Shown piece by piece: positions 11,071 to 20,740 of a stretch of 31,125 nucleotides of DNA. Each line of letters starts with the position of its first letter. The stretch's first letter is position 1. The position numbers and the translations under genes were made by a program. The notes under the pieces were generated by a model. That model was not told the DNA's origin, ran no database searches, and saw only the letters and a program-made list of their open reading frames with translations. Source of the stretch: CAXMST01 sp032122625 (GTDB lineage: Bacteria; Actinomycetota; Thermoleophilia; Solirubrobacterales; 70-9); the NCBI GenBank assembly GCA_032122625.1, contig JAQBGG010000088.1:1-31125 (forward strand). Reading direction: 5' to 3'.

Positions 11071-11988
11071 CTATAGCAACGGCGAAAGCTGGGCTCGCAA
11101 GCCTGCAGCGACCCTTTCAGGAGCCTCGATCTGGGGGTAATGCCCGAGCTCGGCAAGCTCGGCCACCGGAGCGCTCGGGCGGAGCTCACGCAGGGCCGCC
11201 AAGACGTCGGTCGTGGCCACCGGATCTTGCATGCCCCAGAGGAAGCCGAGCTGTCCGGGCCAGTCGCGAATCGCCCCATGCCAGCGGTCGGCGAAGGAGA
11301 CCCGCTCACCGAGGTAGTAGATCAACCGATCGCCGAGCCTGGCGCCGCCGCCGGCGCTGAGCAGAGCCCACTGATCGGCCGCCTGCCGCTCACTCAGCGG
11401 GTGCCGGGCCGAGAACAGGGACGCGAACTGGCGGCGGAAGAGCCGCTCGGAGCTGAGCCGGGCCGCCAGCGGGCCGAGCGGGGAGCGCAGCAGCTTCTGG
11501 ACCCAGGTCAAGCTCGCCCGCTCGAGCACGATCGAGCCGTTGAACAACACCACTGCGCGCAGCGCGAACGGGAGCCTGCCGGCCAAATCGCGGGCGAGCA
11601 GCTCCGTCGTGACCGAGGTGCCCATGTCGTGGGCGATCAGCAGCACCTGCCTACCGGCCCCGTGGCGGGCCACCATCTCCTCCGCCAGGTCGGCCTGCCA
11701 GAGCAGCGAGTAGACGTGATCTGTCGGCTTCTCGGAGAGACCGAAGCCGAGGAAGTCGAAGCTGAGCACATCGACGTCGGGTAGTTGGTCGATCAGCGCC
11801 GCGAAGTCGTAGGAGCTCGACGGGAAGCCGTGCAGCAGCAAGAGCAGCGGCCGCTCCTCCTCCTCGCCGCCTTTCCGGCCGGGGCCACCGGAGCCCGGCC
11901 GCAGGTGCAGGTGGATCCGCCGCCCGCGGAAGCTCTCGTCGACTCCCGACGCCTGCCAGGCCCTGATCCGATCGCCGAGGACGGCCAT
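11071..11988 (-). CDS. Alpha/beta hydrolase, MEST-like, with Asp nucleophile
   Basis: A 305-residue alpha/beta hydrolase. The oxyanion segment HGFPSSSYDF is at 53-62. The nucleophile elbow AHDMGTS puts Asp121 where serine hydrolases have Ser, and the catalytic His is H283 in LGHYPQIEAPERV. The acid is probably the Asp in WGMQDPVAT. An Asp nucleophile is typical of haloalkane dehalogenases and epoxide hydrolases. HGFPSSSYDF, LGFGLSEKP and GHYPQ resemble the MEST/PEG1 subfamily as I remember it, whose substrate is unsettled. Its ATG is 3 nt after the dusB stop, so it is coupled to coaX-dusB. An acidic GGEEEERP linker precedes the core. Confidence 0.8.
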   Translation of the reverse strand: MAVLGDRIRAWQASGVDESFRGRRIHLHLRPGSGGPGRKGGEEEERPLLLLLHGFPSSSYDFAALIDQLPDVDVLSFDFLGFGLSEKPTDHVYSLLWQADLAEEMVARHGAGRQVLLIAHDMGTSVTTELLARDLAGRLPFALRAVVLFNGSIVLERASLTWVQKLLRSPLGPLAARLSSERLFRRQFASLFSARHPLSERQAADQWALLSAGGGARLGDRLIYYLGERVSFADRWHGAIRDWPGQLGFLWGMQDPVATTDVLAALRELRPSAPVAELAELGHYPQIEAPERVAAGLRAQLSPLL

Positions 11989-11991
11989 CGC

Positions 11992-12984
11992 TCAGGCCCC
12001 GACGCCAAGCGGCTCGTCGGCCATGGCGCGGATCAGGCCACGAACCTCCTCGAGGTCGTCGATCCGCTGGAAACGGTCGGCCTCCGCGGCGCTGAGCCCG
12101 AGTCGCTCCATGTACCAGGGGTAGAACTTGCGCAGGTAACGGCAGGCCCGGGGACCGAGATGTTGCTCGGCGCACTCCGTCACCCAGAGCAGTTCGGCGA
12201 CGATCTCGTCCGCCGTCGGGGCCTGCTCGCGTTGTCCGACCAGCTCCTCGAAGATCCACGGGTTGCCGAACGAACCACGGGCGATCATCACCGCGTCGGC
12301 ACCTGAAGCCTCGTAGGCGTGACGGGCCTTCGCCGCGCTCTGCAAGCCACCGGAGACGATCACGGGGACGACTACGCGCTCGACCAGCTCCCGGACCAGC
12401 GCGTAGTCGGGTTGGCCGCGGTGTTGCACGGTTGCGGGTCGCGGGTGGAAGGCGATCCCGCTGACGCCGGCCTCCTCGACGAGCCGCTGGGCCAGATCGA
12501 GCCCGGAGCGATCTCCCGCCTTGAGCCCTGAACGGACCTTGACCGTGACCGGCAGGCCGGAACCTTCGACCGCCGCCCGGGCAACCTCGACGGCGAGGTC
12601 GGGGTCGGCGAGCAGGGCTGCGCCGGCGCCGGTCTTGCAGACCTTCTTGACGGGGCAGCCCATGTTGAGGTCAACTAGGTCGGCGCCCGCGGAGGCAACG
12701 ATCCCGGCGGCGTCGCGCATCACCTCCGGATCGGCGCCAAACAGCTGCATCGATACGGGGTGCTCGGCCGGGTGGATGACCAGCAGCTCGCGCATCGTGC
12801 GCTCGTTGCGGTAGTGGAGTGCGTGGCTGGAGACCATTTCCGAGACCGCCAGCCCGGCGCCGTGCCGTCGCGCCTGCAGGCGCACGAACCAGTTGCCGAT
12901 TCCCGCCAGAGGCGCCAGCAGAACTCGGTTGGCGATCTGCACATCGCCAATCCGGAAGGGGTCGGTGAGCGCCGGGCGACTCAC
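11992..12984 (-). CDS. dusB: tRNA-dihydrouridine synthase
   Basis: A 330-residue FMN enzyme that reduces uridines in the tRNA D-loop with NADPH. A TIM barrel begins with NRVLLAPLAGIGNWFVR (residues 19-35). The catalytic Cys110 lies in DLNMGCPVKKVCKTGAGAA, and MIARGSFGNPWIF near the end of the barrel binds FMN phosphate. The sequence reads most like DusB of the three bacterial classes. The start is GTG at 12984, overlapping the coaX TGA by 4 nt (GTGA), so translation is coupled. A dus gene between coaX/fol genes and lysS is also seen in Bacillus. Nothing is missing from the active site. Confidence 0.93.
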   Translation of the reverse strand: MSRPALTDPFRIGDVQIANRVLLAPLAGIGNWFVRLQARRHGAGLAVSEMVSSHALHYRNERTMRELLVIHPAEHPVSMQLFGADPEVMRDAAGIVASAGADLVDLNMGCPVKKVCKTGAGAALLADPDLAVEVARAAVEGSGLPVTVKVRSGLKAGDRSGLDLAQRLVEEAGVSGIAFHPRPATVQHRGQPDYALVRELVERVVVPVIVSGGLQSAAKARHAYEASGADAVMIARGSFGNPWIFEELVGQREQAPTADEIVAELLWVTECAEQHLGPRACRYLRKFYPWYMERLGLSAAEADRFQRIDDLEEVRGLIRAMADEPLGVGA

Positions 12985-13745
12985 CGGTTGCGTTCGTGTA
13001 TCAGGCGCAGGCCCTGCAGCGTGAGCAGCTCATCGACGTCATCGATCGTCTCGCAGAAGGGAACGATCGCGGACGCGTTTCCACCCGTGGCCACAACCCG
13101 CGTCTGCTCGCCCAGCTCGGCGACGAGTCGCCGGACGATGCCGTCGATCTGCCCCGCGAAGCCGTAGACGATCCCCGACTGGATCGACTGCTGGGTGCTG
13201 CGGCCGATCACCGCCTCCGGCTCGACCAGATCGATCTTCGGCAGCTTCGCCGCCCGGCTGGCGAGCGCCTCGATCGAAATCTCTATCCCGGGCGCGATCA
13301 CGCCGCCGAGATACTCGCCGGCGGTCGAGATCGCGTCGTAGGTGATCGCGGTTCCGAAGTCGACGACTACGCAGGCCCCGCCGTAGGTCTCGTAGGCGGC
13401 GACGGCATTGACGATCCGGTCGGCGCCGAGCTCGTGGGGGCTCTCGGTACGGATCGCGATCCCGGTCCGGATCGTGGGCCCAACGATCAGACAGGCGAGG
13501 TCGAGGTATCGCTCGCACATCCGCGTGTACTCCGGCGCCAGACGGGGCACCACCGAGGAGACGATCGCCGCGTCGACCGATGCGAACTCGACGCCGCGCA
13601 GCTGGAAGAGCCCGGAGATCGCGAGCGCGAGTTCGTCGGCGGTGGTCGAGCCGTCGGTCGCGAGACGCCAACTCTCGCGCAACTCCGCTTCCGCGAAGCA
13701 ACCGATGTGGGTCTGGGTGTTGCCAACGTCAACGGCGAGCAGCAT
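12981..13745 (-). CDS. coaX: Type III pantothenate kinase
   Basis: A 254-residue kinase that phosphorylates pantothenate in the first step of CoA synthesis. The ASKHA-fold motifs are present: phosphate-1 loop MLLAVDVGNTQTHIG at the N-terminus, PHELGADR near residue 103, and VVVDFGTAITYDAI near 126-139. The ATG at 13745 gives the canonical start; the frame stays open to 13853, but that would run past the divergent promoter. A TAACCT box ends exactly 7 nt before the ATG and there is no ribosome site, which suggests a leaderless message. It leads the coaX-dusB-hydrolase operon and is divergent from the GST-fold gene. Confidence 0.96.
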   Translation of the reverse strand: MLLAVDVGNTQTHIGCFAEAELRESWRLATDGSTTADELALAISGLFQLRGVEFASVDAAIVSSVVPRLAPEYTRMCERYLDLACLIVGPTIRTGIAIRTESPHELGADRIVNAVAAYETYGGACVVVDFGTAITYDAISTAGEYLGGVIAPGIEISIEALASRAAKLPKIDLVEPEAVIGRSTQQSIQSGIVYGFAGQIDGIVRRLVAELGEQTRVVATGGNASAIVPFCETIDDVDELLTLQGLRLIHERNR

Positions 13746-13817
13746 CGGACAGAGGTTAGGAGGCCGGTGACCCCCGTGCCACGGGGGAAGATCGGCCGCA
13801 GCGCTACGATCGGGGCG
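13746..13817. promoter_or_regulatory. Divergent promoter region coaX / GST-fold gene with central stem-loop
   Basis: This 72-bp gap has TAACCT for coaX on the minus strand (13753-13758, 7 nt to the ATG) and TACGAT for the GST-like gene on the plus strand (13805-13810, 7 nt to the ATG). Between them is a perfect 7-bp inverted repeat, CCCCCGT (13771-13777) and ACGGGGG (13781-13787), with a GCC loop. It falls in the -35 zone of both promoters, so a shared regulator site is possible. A purely structural GC repeat is the alternative. Confidence 0.45.
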
Positions 13818-14576
13818 ATGAAGGCAACGCTGTTCGTAATGCCCGGCTCGCACCCCTCGATGGCGGCCCGGCTGATGCTCGAGCGCAAGGGGATCGATTA
13901 CCGCCGCATCGACCTCGTCCCGGTGCTCTCCAAGGGCATCCTCCGCCTGGCGGGCTTCGCCGGCGTAACGGTGCCGGCCCTGCGACTCGACGGCGAGCGG
14001 ATCCAGGGCACCGGAGCGATCGCCCGAGCCCTCGACGCCGCCGCCCCCGAGCCGCCGCTGCTACCGCGCGATCCCGCGGACAGAGCCGAGGTCGAGGCTG
14101 CCGAACGCTGGGGCGACGAGACCCTGCAGCCGATCGCCCGGCGGGTCATCTGGAACATCCTCCATCGTGATCCACGCGGTCGCCGCAGCTACCTGGAGGG
14201 GGCCCGACTGGGCCTCCCGGTGGCCGTCGCGACGAAGACCGCGGCGCCCCTTGTGTATCTGTCAAAGCGATTCAACGAGGCCGACGACGAAGCGATCCGT
14301 CGCGATCTGGCCGATCTGCCCGAGGTCCTTGACAAGGTCGACCAGTGGCTCGATTCAGGCGTCCTCGGTGGCGAGGACCTGAACGTGGCCGACTGCCAAA
14401 TCGCCACCAGCCTGAGGTTGTTGATGACACTCGACGACGTACGGCCGGCGTTCGACGGCCGAGCCTGCCGTGACTTCGCGCTGGCAGTAGTTCCCGAATA
14501 CCCCGGCTACGCGCCGGCGGCTCTGCCCGCCGACTGGAAGCAGAGCTTCGCAGCGACCGCCGTCGCCGCCGAGTAG
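13818..14576 (+). CDS. Glutathione S-transferase-fold protein
   Basis: A 252-residue protein with an N-terminal thioredoxin-like domain: MKATLFVMPGSHPSMAARLM, then the cis-proline element TVPALRLDGE (about 51-60) and IQGTGAIARALD, which matches the GST G-site pattern. The remainder is helical, with the NVADCQIATSLRLL motif typical of the GST C-terminal domain. Actinobacteria usually lack glutathione, so the thiol partner is uncertain. It could be a non-catalytic or mycothiol-related member. The ATG at 13818 is 7 nt after TACGAT with no ribosome site, so it is probably leaderless; the longer open frame upstream is antisense to coaX. It converges on folK across 121 bp, in which I see only weak stem-loops. 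Confidence 0.75.
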   Translation: MKATLFVMPGSHPSMAARLMLERKGIDYRRIDLVPVLSKGILRLAGFAGVTVPALRLDGERIQGTGAIARALDAAAPEPPLLPRDPADRAEVEAAERWGDETLQPIARRVIWNILHRDPRGRRSYLEGARLGLPVAVATKTAAPLVYLSKRFNEADDEAIRRDLADLPEVLDKVDQWLDSGVLGGEDLNVADCQIATSLRLLMTLDDVRPAFDGRACRDFALAVVPEYPGYAPAALPADWKQSFAATAVAAE

Positions 14577-14697
14577 TCCTCGCCGCCGACAGCGGGCTGC
14601 GTTGTACCCGCCCTGGGTGGTTAACGTAGCCCCAGTCCACAGCCAGGCCGCTGCTGGCCCTCCCTCGGTGCAAGTGTCCCTCAGAAGGGGTGGCGAC

Positions 14698-15201
14698 TCA
14701 GAGGGAGCCGCGGCGCTTGACGCGCTCCGGGGGCAGCTCCGCGAGCGCCGCCGCGAGAGCGGTGCCGTCCGGCAGCGACGCCCCAGGTTCCAACTCGAGC
14801 AACGGCTCGAGCACGAAGCGGCGGGCGGTCATCGCTGCGTGCGGAATCGTCAACCGGGGCCCACTGACGAGCAGGTCCCCGAGCAAGAGGATGTCGGCGT
14901 CGAGCGGACGCGGGCCGTGACGCGGCCCATCTGGCAGCCGGCCGCGCCGGCGCTCGATCCGTTTGCAGAGATCGAGCAACTCCTCGGGAGCCAGCGCAGT
15001 CGTGATCGCCACGACGAGGTTGAGAAAATCCGGCTGCGGTCCCTCGTACTCACCCACGGGCGCGGTTTCATACAGCGAGGAGACGGCGTCGACGCGGACT
15101 CCTCCCTCTTCAAGCGCCGCGATCGCGGCCCGCAGGTGCTGGGGGCGATCACCGAGGTTCGAGCCCAATCCCAGATAGCCGCTGCGAGCCGGGCCGCTCA
15201 A
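14698..15201 (-). CDS. folK: 2-amino-4-hydroxy-6-hydroxymethyldihydropteridine pyrophosphokinase (HPPK)
   Basis: A 167-residue enzyme that transfers pyrophosphate from ATP to the pterin alcohol in folate synthesis, giving the substrate of FolP. YLGLGSNLGDRPQHL (residues 9-23) is the N-terminal signature. GRLPDGPRHGPRPLDADILL (87-106) holds the catalytic and Mg-binding residues, including the paired Asp of LDAD. The ATG at 15201 overlaps the folB stop by 4 nt, so the two are coupled. It is the last gene of the folP-folB-folK run, and its stop lies inside a 6-bp inverted repeat (TCCCTC 14677-14682, GAGGGA 14701-14706). Confidence 0.95.
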   Translation of the reverse strand: MSGPARSGYLGLGSNLGDRPQHLRAAIAALEEGGVRVDAVSSLYETAPVGEYEGPQPDFLNLVVAITTALAPEELLDLCKRIERRRGRLPDGPRHGPRPLDADILLLGDLLVSGPRLTIPHAAMTARRFVLEPLLELEPGASLPDGTALAAALAELPPERVKRRGSL

Positions 15202-15566
15202 GCCTCGCTCCGCGCGACCCGCACCGCGACATGGTCGACGCGCTGCTCCATCGGCGGCTCCGGCTTGGCAACCCTGACGCCAACCTCGGCGCAGGCGCCG
15301 CCGGCGAGGATCGCGTCGGCGATCTTGGCCGCCAGTCGCTCCAGGGTTCGGTGTGGCTCAGCGGTGGCCAGACTCTCGGCCAGCGCCGCGATCTCCGAGT
15401 AGTCGATGGTGTCCGCGATGGCGTCGGTCTCGGTCGCCTTCGCGTCACGGGGGATCAGGTCGAGATCAATCAGCAGCGGCCGCTCGACCTCGAGCTCGGA
15501 GTCGCTGACCCCAATCCGAGCCAGCACCCGAAGCGCCCGCAGCTCGATCCAGACGTCGTCGCTCAT
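15198..15566 (-). CDS. folB: Dihydroneopterin aldolase
   Basis: A 122-residue enzyme that cleaves dihydroneopterin to the hydroxymethylpterin used by FolK. The family pattern is visible: RVLARIGVSDSELEVERPL near the start, TIDYSEIAALAESL (53-66), TLERLAAKIADAIL and VAKPEPPMEQRVDHVAV with the catalytic Lys at about 101. The ATG at 15566 follows folP by 7 bp and restores the usual ~120-residue length; the open frame back to 15710 is an overlap with folP and is not used. It overlaps folK by 4 nt. Confidence 0.94.
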   Translation of the reverse strand: MSDDVWIELRALRVLARIGVSDSELEVERPLLIDLDLIPRDAKATETDAIADTIDYSEIAALAESLATAEPHRTLERLAAKIADAILAGGACAEVGVRVAKPEPPMEQRVDHVAVRVARSEA

Positions 15567-15573
15567 CGCTCGA

Positions 15574-16392
15574 TTATCCCGCCCGCCAGGGTCGGCCGCC
15601 GAAGACCGCGGTCGCGACGAGGACGGCATCGCGGGTCGGGGCGACATCGTGGACCCGGAGCACTTCGGCGCCGGCGAGCATGCCGAGCACGTCGCAGGCG
15701 ATCGATCCACCGAGCCGCTGATCCACCTCGCGGCCCGTGATCTTGCCGAGGAAGCTCTTGCGTGAGGCGCCGAGAACCACTGGGCGCCCGAGCTCGCTTA
15801 GCTCTCCGAGGCGGCGGATCAACTCCAGATTGTGTGCGACCGTCTTGCCGAACCCGATCCCCGGGTCGAGCCAGATCCGCCGCTCGTCGACGCCGGCGTC
15901 GACAGCCACGCGCATCCGCTCGGCAAGGAAGGCGCGGACGTCGTCGACGACATCGCCATATGAGGGGTCCTCCTGCATGGTCCGCGGCGTGCCCTGCATG
16001 TGCATCAGTACCAGCCGGCAGCCGCGATCGGCGCAAAGCGGCGCCATCTCTGGATCGGCGAGCGCCGTGACGTCGTTGACGATCGTCGCGCCCGCGTCGA
16101 TCGCCGCGGCGGCAACGGCGGCCTTCGAAGTGTCGATCGAGAGCAACACCCCTTCCCCGGTCAGCCCCTCGATCACGGGAAGCACCCGTCGCAGTTCCTC
16201 CTCAACCCCGACCTCGGCGGCCCCGGGTCGCGTCGACTCCCCACCGATATCGAGGATCGCCGCGCCCTCAGCGGCCAACTCCCGCCCATGCTCGACCGCC
16301 CGATCGGGATCGAGAAACTCACCCCCATCCGAGAACGAATCAGGCGTCACATTGACAATCCCCATGATCTGAACCTCAGGCCCATCCATCAC
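15574..16392 (-). CDS. folP: Dihydropteroate synthase
   Basis: A 272-residue TIM-barrel enzyme that joins p-aminobenzoate to the pterin pyrophosphate; it is the sulfonamide target. Visible motifs are IVNVTPDSFSDGG (12-24), DIGGESTRPGA (48-58), SIDTSK, DPGIGFGKT, LGASRKSFLGK and RVHDVAPTRDA. The start is GTG at 16392 or the adjacent in-frame ATG at 16389; no ribosome site decides between them. It begins 192 bp downstream of ftsH, the place where folE usually sits in actinobacteria. That gap carries the direct and inverted repeats listed separately. Confidence 0.96.
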   Translation of the reverse strand: MMDGPEVQIMGIVNVTPDSFSDGGEFLDPDRAVEHGRELAAEGAAILDIGGESTRPGAAEVGVEEELRRVLPVIEGLTGEGVLLSIDTSKAAVAAAAIDAGATIVNDVTALADPEMAPLCADRGCRLVLMHMQGTPRTMQEDPSYGDVVDDVRAFLAERMRVAVDAGVDERRIWLDPGIGFGKTVAHNLELIRRLGELSELGRPVVLGASRKSFLGKITGREVDQRLGGSIACDVLGMLAGAEVLRVHDVAPTRDAVLVATAVFGGRPWRAG

Positions 16393-16435
16393 GCAGGATT
16401 CAACCAGCCCCCAGCCGCAAACCCTTCACCGACGG

Positions 16436-16583
16436 GCCGGCACGTGAGCCGACGATGACACAGCCCAGCGACGGCGTGGGCCCCTACTGACGAGCCTGCG
16501 CCGTCGCTGGGCAAGGAAACAGGAGGCGAAGCGTGCGCCGGCACGTGAGCCGACGATGACGCAGCCCAGCGACGGCGCAGGCC
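16436..16583. repeat. 47-bp direct repeat pair with an inverted core copy between them
   Basis: Two copies of a 47-bp sequence lie at 16436-16482 and 16537-16583, 101 bp apart, with 44 of 47 positions identical. Between them, 16494-16512 is the exact reverse complement of 19 bases of the second copy (16564-16582), and it matches the first copy (16463-16481) at 17 of 19 positions. Either copy could pair with the central inverted copy, giving mutually exclusive hairpins. The array abuts the ftsH stop codon and fills the ftsH-folP gap. It looks like a REP/REPIN-type element or a duplicated transcription-control element; no U-tract follows, so it is not a classical terminator. Confidence 0.8.
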
Positions 16584-16584
16584 G

Positions 16585-18576
<1,992 letters not shown>

Positions 18577-18685
18577 CAGAAAATGGTGTTCTTAGGGTTG
18601 AAAATCCGCATGGTAAGTGGGGATCTAGCGATCCGGCCTGTGCTCAGGGTACCAGGGTGTCTCAGCGTCACCTAAACGCTCACAC

Positions 18686-18715
18686 CCGGCCGGGATCACT
18701 CATCCAGACGGCCGG
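18686..18715 (-). terminator. Candidate stem-loop downstream of hpt
   Basis: A 7-bp inverted repeat (CCGGCCG 18686-18692, CGGCCGG 18709-18715) with a 16-nt loop begins 9 nt after the hpt stop codon, in the 148-bp gap before ftsH. It could attenuate transcription between hpt and ftsH. There is no U-run after it, so it is not a classical intrinsic terminator. Confidence 0.3.
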
Positions 18716-18724
18716 CTCCCGCAG

Positions 18725-19273
18725 TCATGCCTCCAGCACGGCGACATAGTCGAGGTTGCGGTAACGCTGCCCGTGGTCGAGCCCGTAGCCGATTGCGAAC
18801 CGGTCCGGTATCTCGAAGCCTACGTAGCGGATCGGGAGATCGACTCGGCGTCGCTCGGGCTTGGTCAGCAGCGCGCAGACCTCGAGAGAACCTGGGTCCC
18901 GGGCCTGCAGGTTGCGCAACAGGTAGTGGAGGGTGAGGCCCGAATCGATGATGTCCTCGACGATCAGCACGTCACGGCCGCCGATCGCCGTGTCGAGGTC
19001 CTTGAGGATGCGGACCACGCCGCTGGAGTCAGTCGCCGAGCCGTAGCTCGAGACGGCCATGAAGTCGACCTCACAGGGGGCTGATATCTCCCGCATCAGA
19101 TCGGCCATGAACATCACCGCACCCTTGAGCACCCCGACCAGGACGAGGTCGCGGCCGGCGTAGTCACGGTCGATCTCGGCTGCCAGCTCGTGGATCCGCG
19201 CGTGCAGATCCTCACTCGAGACGAGCACCTCACCAATCTTGGCCTCGCTGGAGCCGGCCGTGGGTCCACTCAT
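18725..19273 (-). CDS. hpt: Hypoxanthine phosphoribosyltransferase
   Basis: A 182-residue purine salvage enzyme that joins hypoxanthine or guanine to PRPP. The LKGA loop is at 49-52 and the PRPP-binding motif VLIVEDIIDSGLTL at 102-115. A VDFMAVSSYGSA segment in the flexible-loop region and the C-terminal IPDRFAIGYGLDHGQRYRNL also fit the bacterial HPRT family. The ATG at 19273 is 16 nt from the tilS stop. A TAGACT box ends 8 nt before the ATG with no ribosome site, so hpt may also be transcribed as its own leaderless message. The tilS-hpt-ftsH order is widely conserved in Gram-positive bacteria. Confidence 0.95.
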   Translation of the reverse strand: MSGPTAGSSEAKIGEVLVSSEDLHARIHELAAEIDRDYAGRDLVLVGVLKGAVMFMADLMREISAPCEVDFMAVSSYGSATDSSGVVRILKDLDTAIGGRDVLIVEDIIDSGLTLHYLLRNLQARDPGSLEVCALLTKPERRRVDLPIRYVGFEIPDRFAIGYGLDHGQRYRNLDYVAVLEA

Positions 19274-19281
19274 CGGCCGCC

Positions 19282-19287
19282 AGTCTA
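19282..19287 (-). promoter_or_regulatory. Candidate internal -10 box (TAGACT) of hpt
   Basis: TAGACT on the minus strand ends 8 nt before the hpt ATG, in the 16-bp gap after tilS. The spacing equals that of the other suspected leaderless promoters in this window, and hpt has no ribosome site. It would let hpt be expressed independently of tilS. Confidence 0.4.
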
Positions 19288-19289
19288 GA

Positions 19290-20669
19290 TCAATGATCAG
19301 GATCAGCTGCCGGACCTGGGGACCCCGATGCCGCCCGGGCGGTGATCACCGCGCTGCAAGCCGAACCCGGGCTGAGCCGGAACTCGTCCGAGACGGCGAC
19401 GCCGGCGACCCAGGCGATCCGATCGCCCGCCACGACCACCGGCAACCGGCGGCGTAACGACCGCGGCACGCCGTGATCGGTGAACAGGTCCTGCAGTGAC
19501 TTCGTCCCCTGCAACCCCAGCGGCCGCATCCGATCGCCATCTCTCCAGCAGCGGATCTCGACCTGCCGGCCCAGGCTCTCGGCGTCGAGGGTGGCCAGCT
19601 CGGGCCCGCTCGGCGCAACGCTGCCGCTGGCCAGCTCGGCCCGGATCTCCCAGTCCCCGTAGCGGGCCGTGCCGGGGATCGTCAGGCGAACCGGCTCGGG
19701 CGCCGGGAGCTCCCGCTCCGCAGCGATTCGAACGGTCCCCGACTCGGCAATCGCCATCAACCCCCGCCCGAGATCGACGATTCCGCCTTCGGGATCGGCT
19801 GCGAGGCGGAGGATCGTCGCCGAGCGGTCACGGCCGATCCGCACCGACCTGCCGCCGGAGGCCCGCTCCGCGAGCGTCGTCAAGACCGCCCGCCGCAGCG
19901 CCGGTGCCATCGTCACCAGTTCCTCATGGCGGATCGGTGCACCCTCCGCCGACCCGGCCTGGGCGATCGCCACGGCCGCAGCGTCGCGCAGGAATCCGGC
20001 CTCCTCCTCCAGCTCGGCCCGGGTCTCGGCGACGTTGCGCTCGAACTCAGGGCCGATCTCCTCAAGCAGCGGAACGATCTCGTTCCGGATCCGGTTGCGA
20101 GCGAAGAGCGGCTCGGAGTTGGAGGGGTCGTCGGTGAAGGACAGCCCTGCCTCGGCCGCCAAGCCACGGGTCCGCTCGCGTCCGACCCCGAGCATCGGCC
20201 TGACGACGCGGCCGTTGCGCTCCGCCAGCCCGAGCAACGCCCGCGAGCCGGGCGAGACCGCGAGTCGGTAGAGCAGGGTCTCGGCGACGTCGGTGCGGGT
20301 GTGGCCGCTGGCGATCCAGTCCGCCCCGAGCTTCACCCTGAGCCGTTCGGCGGCCTCGTAGCGGACGGCGCGGGCGCGGGCCTGGAGGTTGCCGTCACCG
20401 AGTTCGGGACGCTCGATGTGGAGGTCGATACGGAGCTTGGCGCAGAGAGCCCGGGCGGCCTCCTCGGCCTGGCGGGCCTCCACCTGGAGGCCGTAGTTGA
20501 GATGGATCGCTGCAACCGCCTGCGGGCCGCAGATCCGGACCGCGGCATCGGCCAGACAGGCGGAGTCGGCGCCGCCCGAGAGCATCACGACGCCATCGGT
20601 CCCGCGTACAACGAGCCCGGAGGCCTCGACCGTGGCCGCGAAGCGTTGCAGCGCGTCTGACTCCTTCAT
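19290..20669 (-). CDS. tilS: tRNA(Ile)-lysidine synthase
   Basis: A 459-residue N-type ATP pyrophosphatase that converts the wobble C of the CAU-anticodon tRNA-Ile to lysidine, changing its identity from Met to Ile. The P-loop VVMLSGGADSACLAD puts SGGADS at 31-36. The region RYEAAERLRVKLGADWIASGHTRTDVAETLLYRL matches the catalytic domain, followed by a helical linker. A C-terminal TilS domain (IRCWRDGDRMRPLGLQGTKS onward, ~375-440) is present, so this is the long form. The ATG at 20669 is 8 nt after a TATTAT box and has no ribosome site. It heads the minus-strand housekeeping block. Confidence 0.95.
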   Translation of the reverse strand: MKESDALQRFAATVEASGLVVRGTDGVVMLSGGADSACLADAAVRICGPQAVAAIHLNYGLQVEARQAEEAARALCAKLRIDLHIERPELGDGNLQARARAVRYEAAERLRVKLGADWIASGHTRTDVAETLLYRLAVSPGSRALLGLAERNGRVVRPMLGVGRERTRGLAAEAGLSFTDDPSNSEPLFARNRIRNEIVPLLEEIGPEFERNVAETRAELEEEAGFLRDAAAVAIAQAGSAEGAPIRHEELVTMAPALRRAVLTTLAERASGGRSVRIGRDRSATILRLAADPEGGIVDLGRGLMAIAESGTVRIAAERELPAPEPVRLTIPGTARYGDWEIRAELASGSVAPSGPELATLDAESLGRQVEIRCWRDGDRMRPLGLQGTKSLQDLFTDHGVPRSLRRRLPVVVAGDRIAWVAGVAVSDEFRLSPGSACSAVITARAASGSPGPAADPDH

Positions 20670-20677
20670 CGGCAGCG

Positions 20678-20683
20678 ATAATA
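20678..20683 (-). promoter_or_regulatory. Candidate -10 box (TATTAT) of tilS
   Basis: TATTAT on the minus strand lies 8 nt before the tilS ATG, in the 71-bp gap after the cyclase gene. There is no ribosome site, so the transcript is probably leaderless. A 10-bp palindrome, CTGCCGGCAG (20686-20695), lies just upstream of the box in the spacer region. Confidence 0.5.
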
Positions 20684-20740
20684 GGCTGCCGGCAGGCGGC
20701 GACCGGCTCCAGTTAGCGGTACCCGCGCTCAGTCAGAGCT

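Noticed and set aside
14577..14697. Bidirectional terminator between the GST-like gene and folK
   Set aside because: Only short stems are visible (such as GGCC pairs near 14646-14660) with no T-run; not strong enough to list.
18621..18634. Operator GGATC-TAGC-GATCC upstream of ftsH
   Set aside because: Arms are only 5 bp and GATC-rich repeats are frequent in this DNA; no other support.
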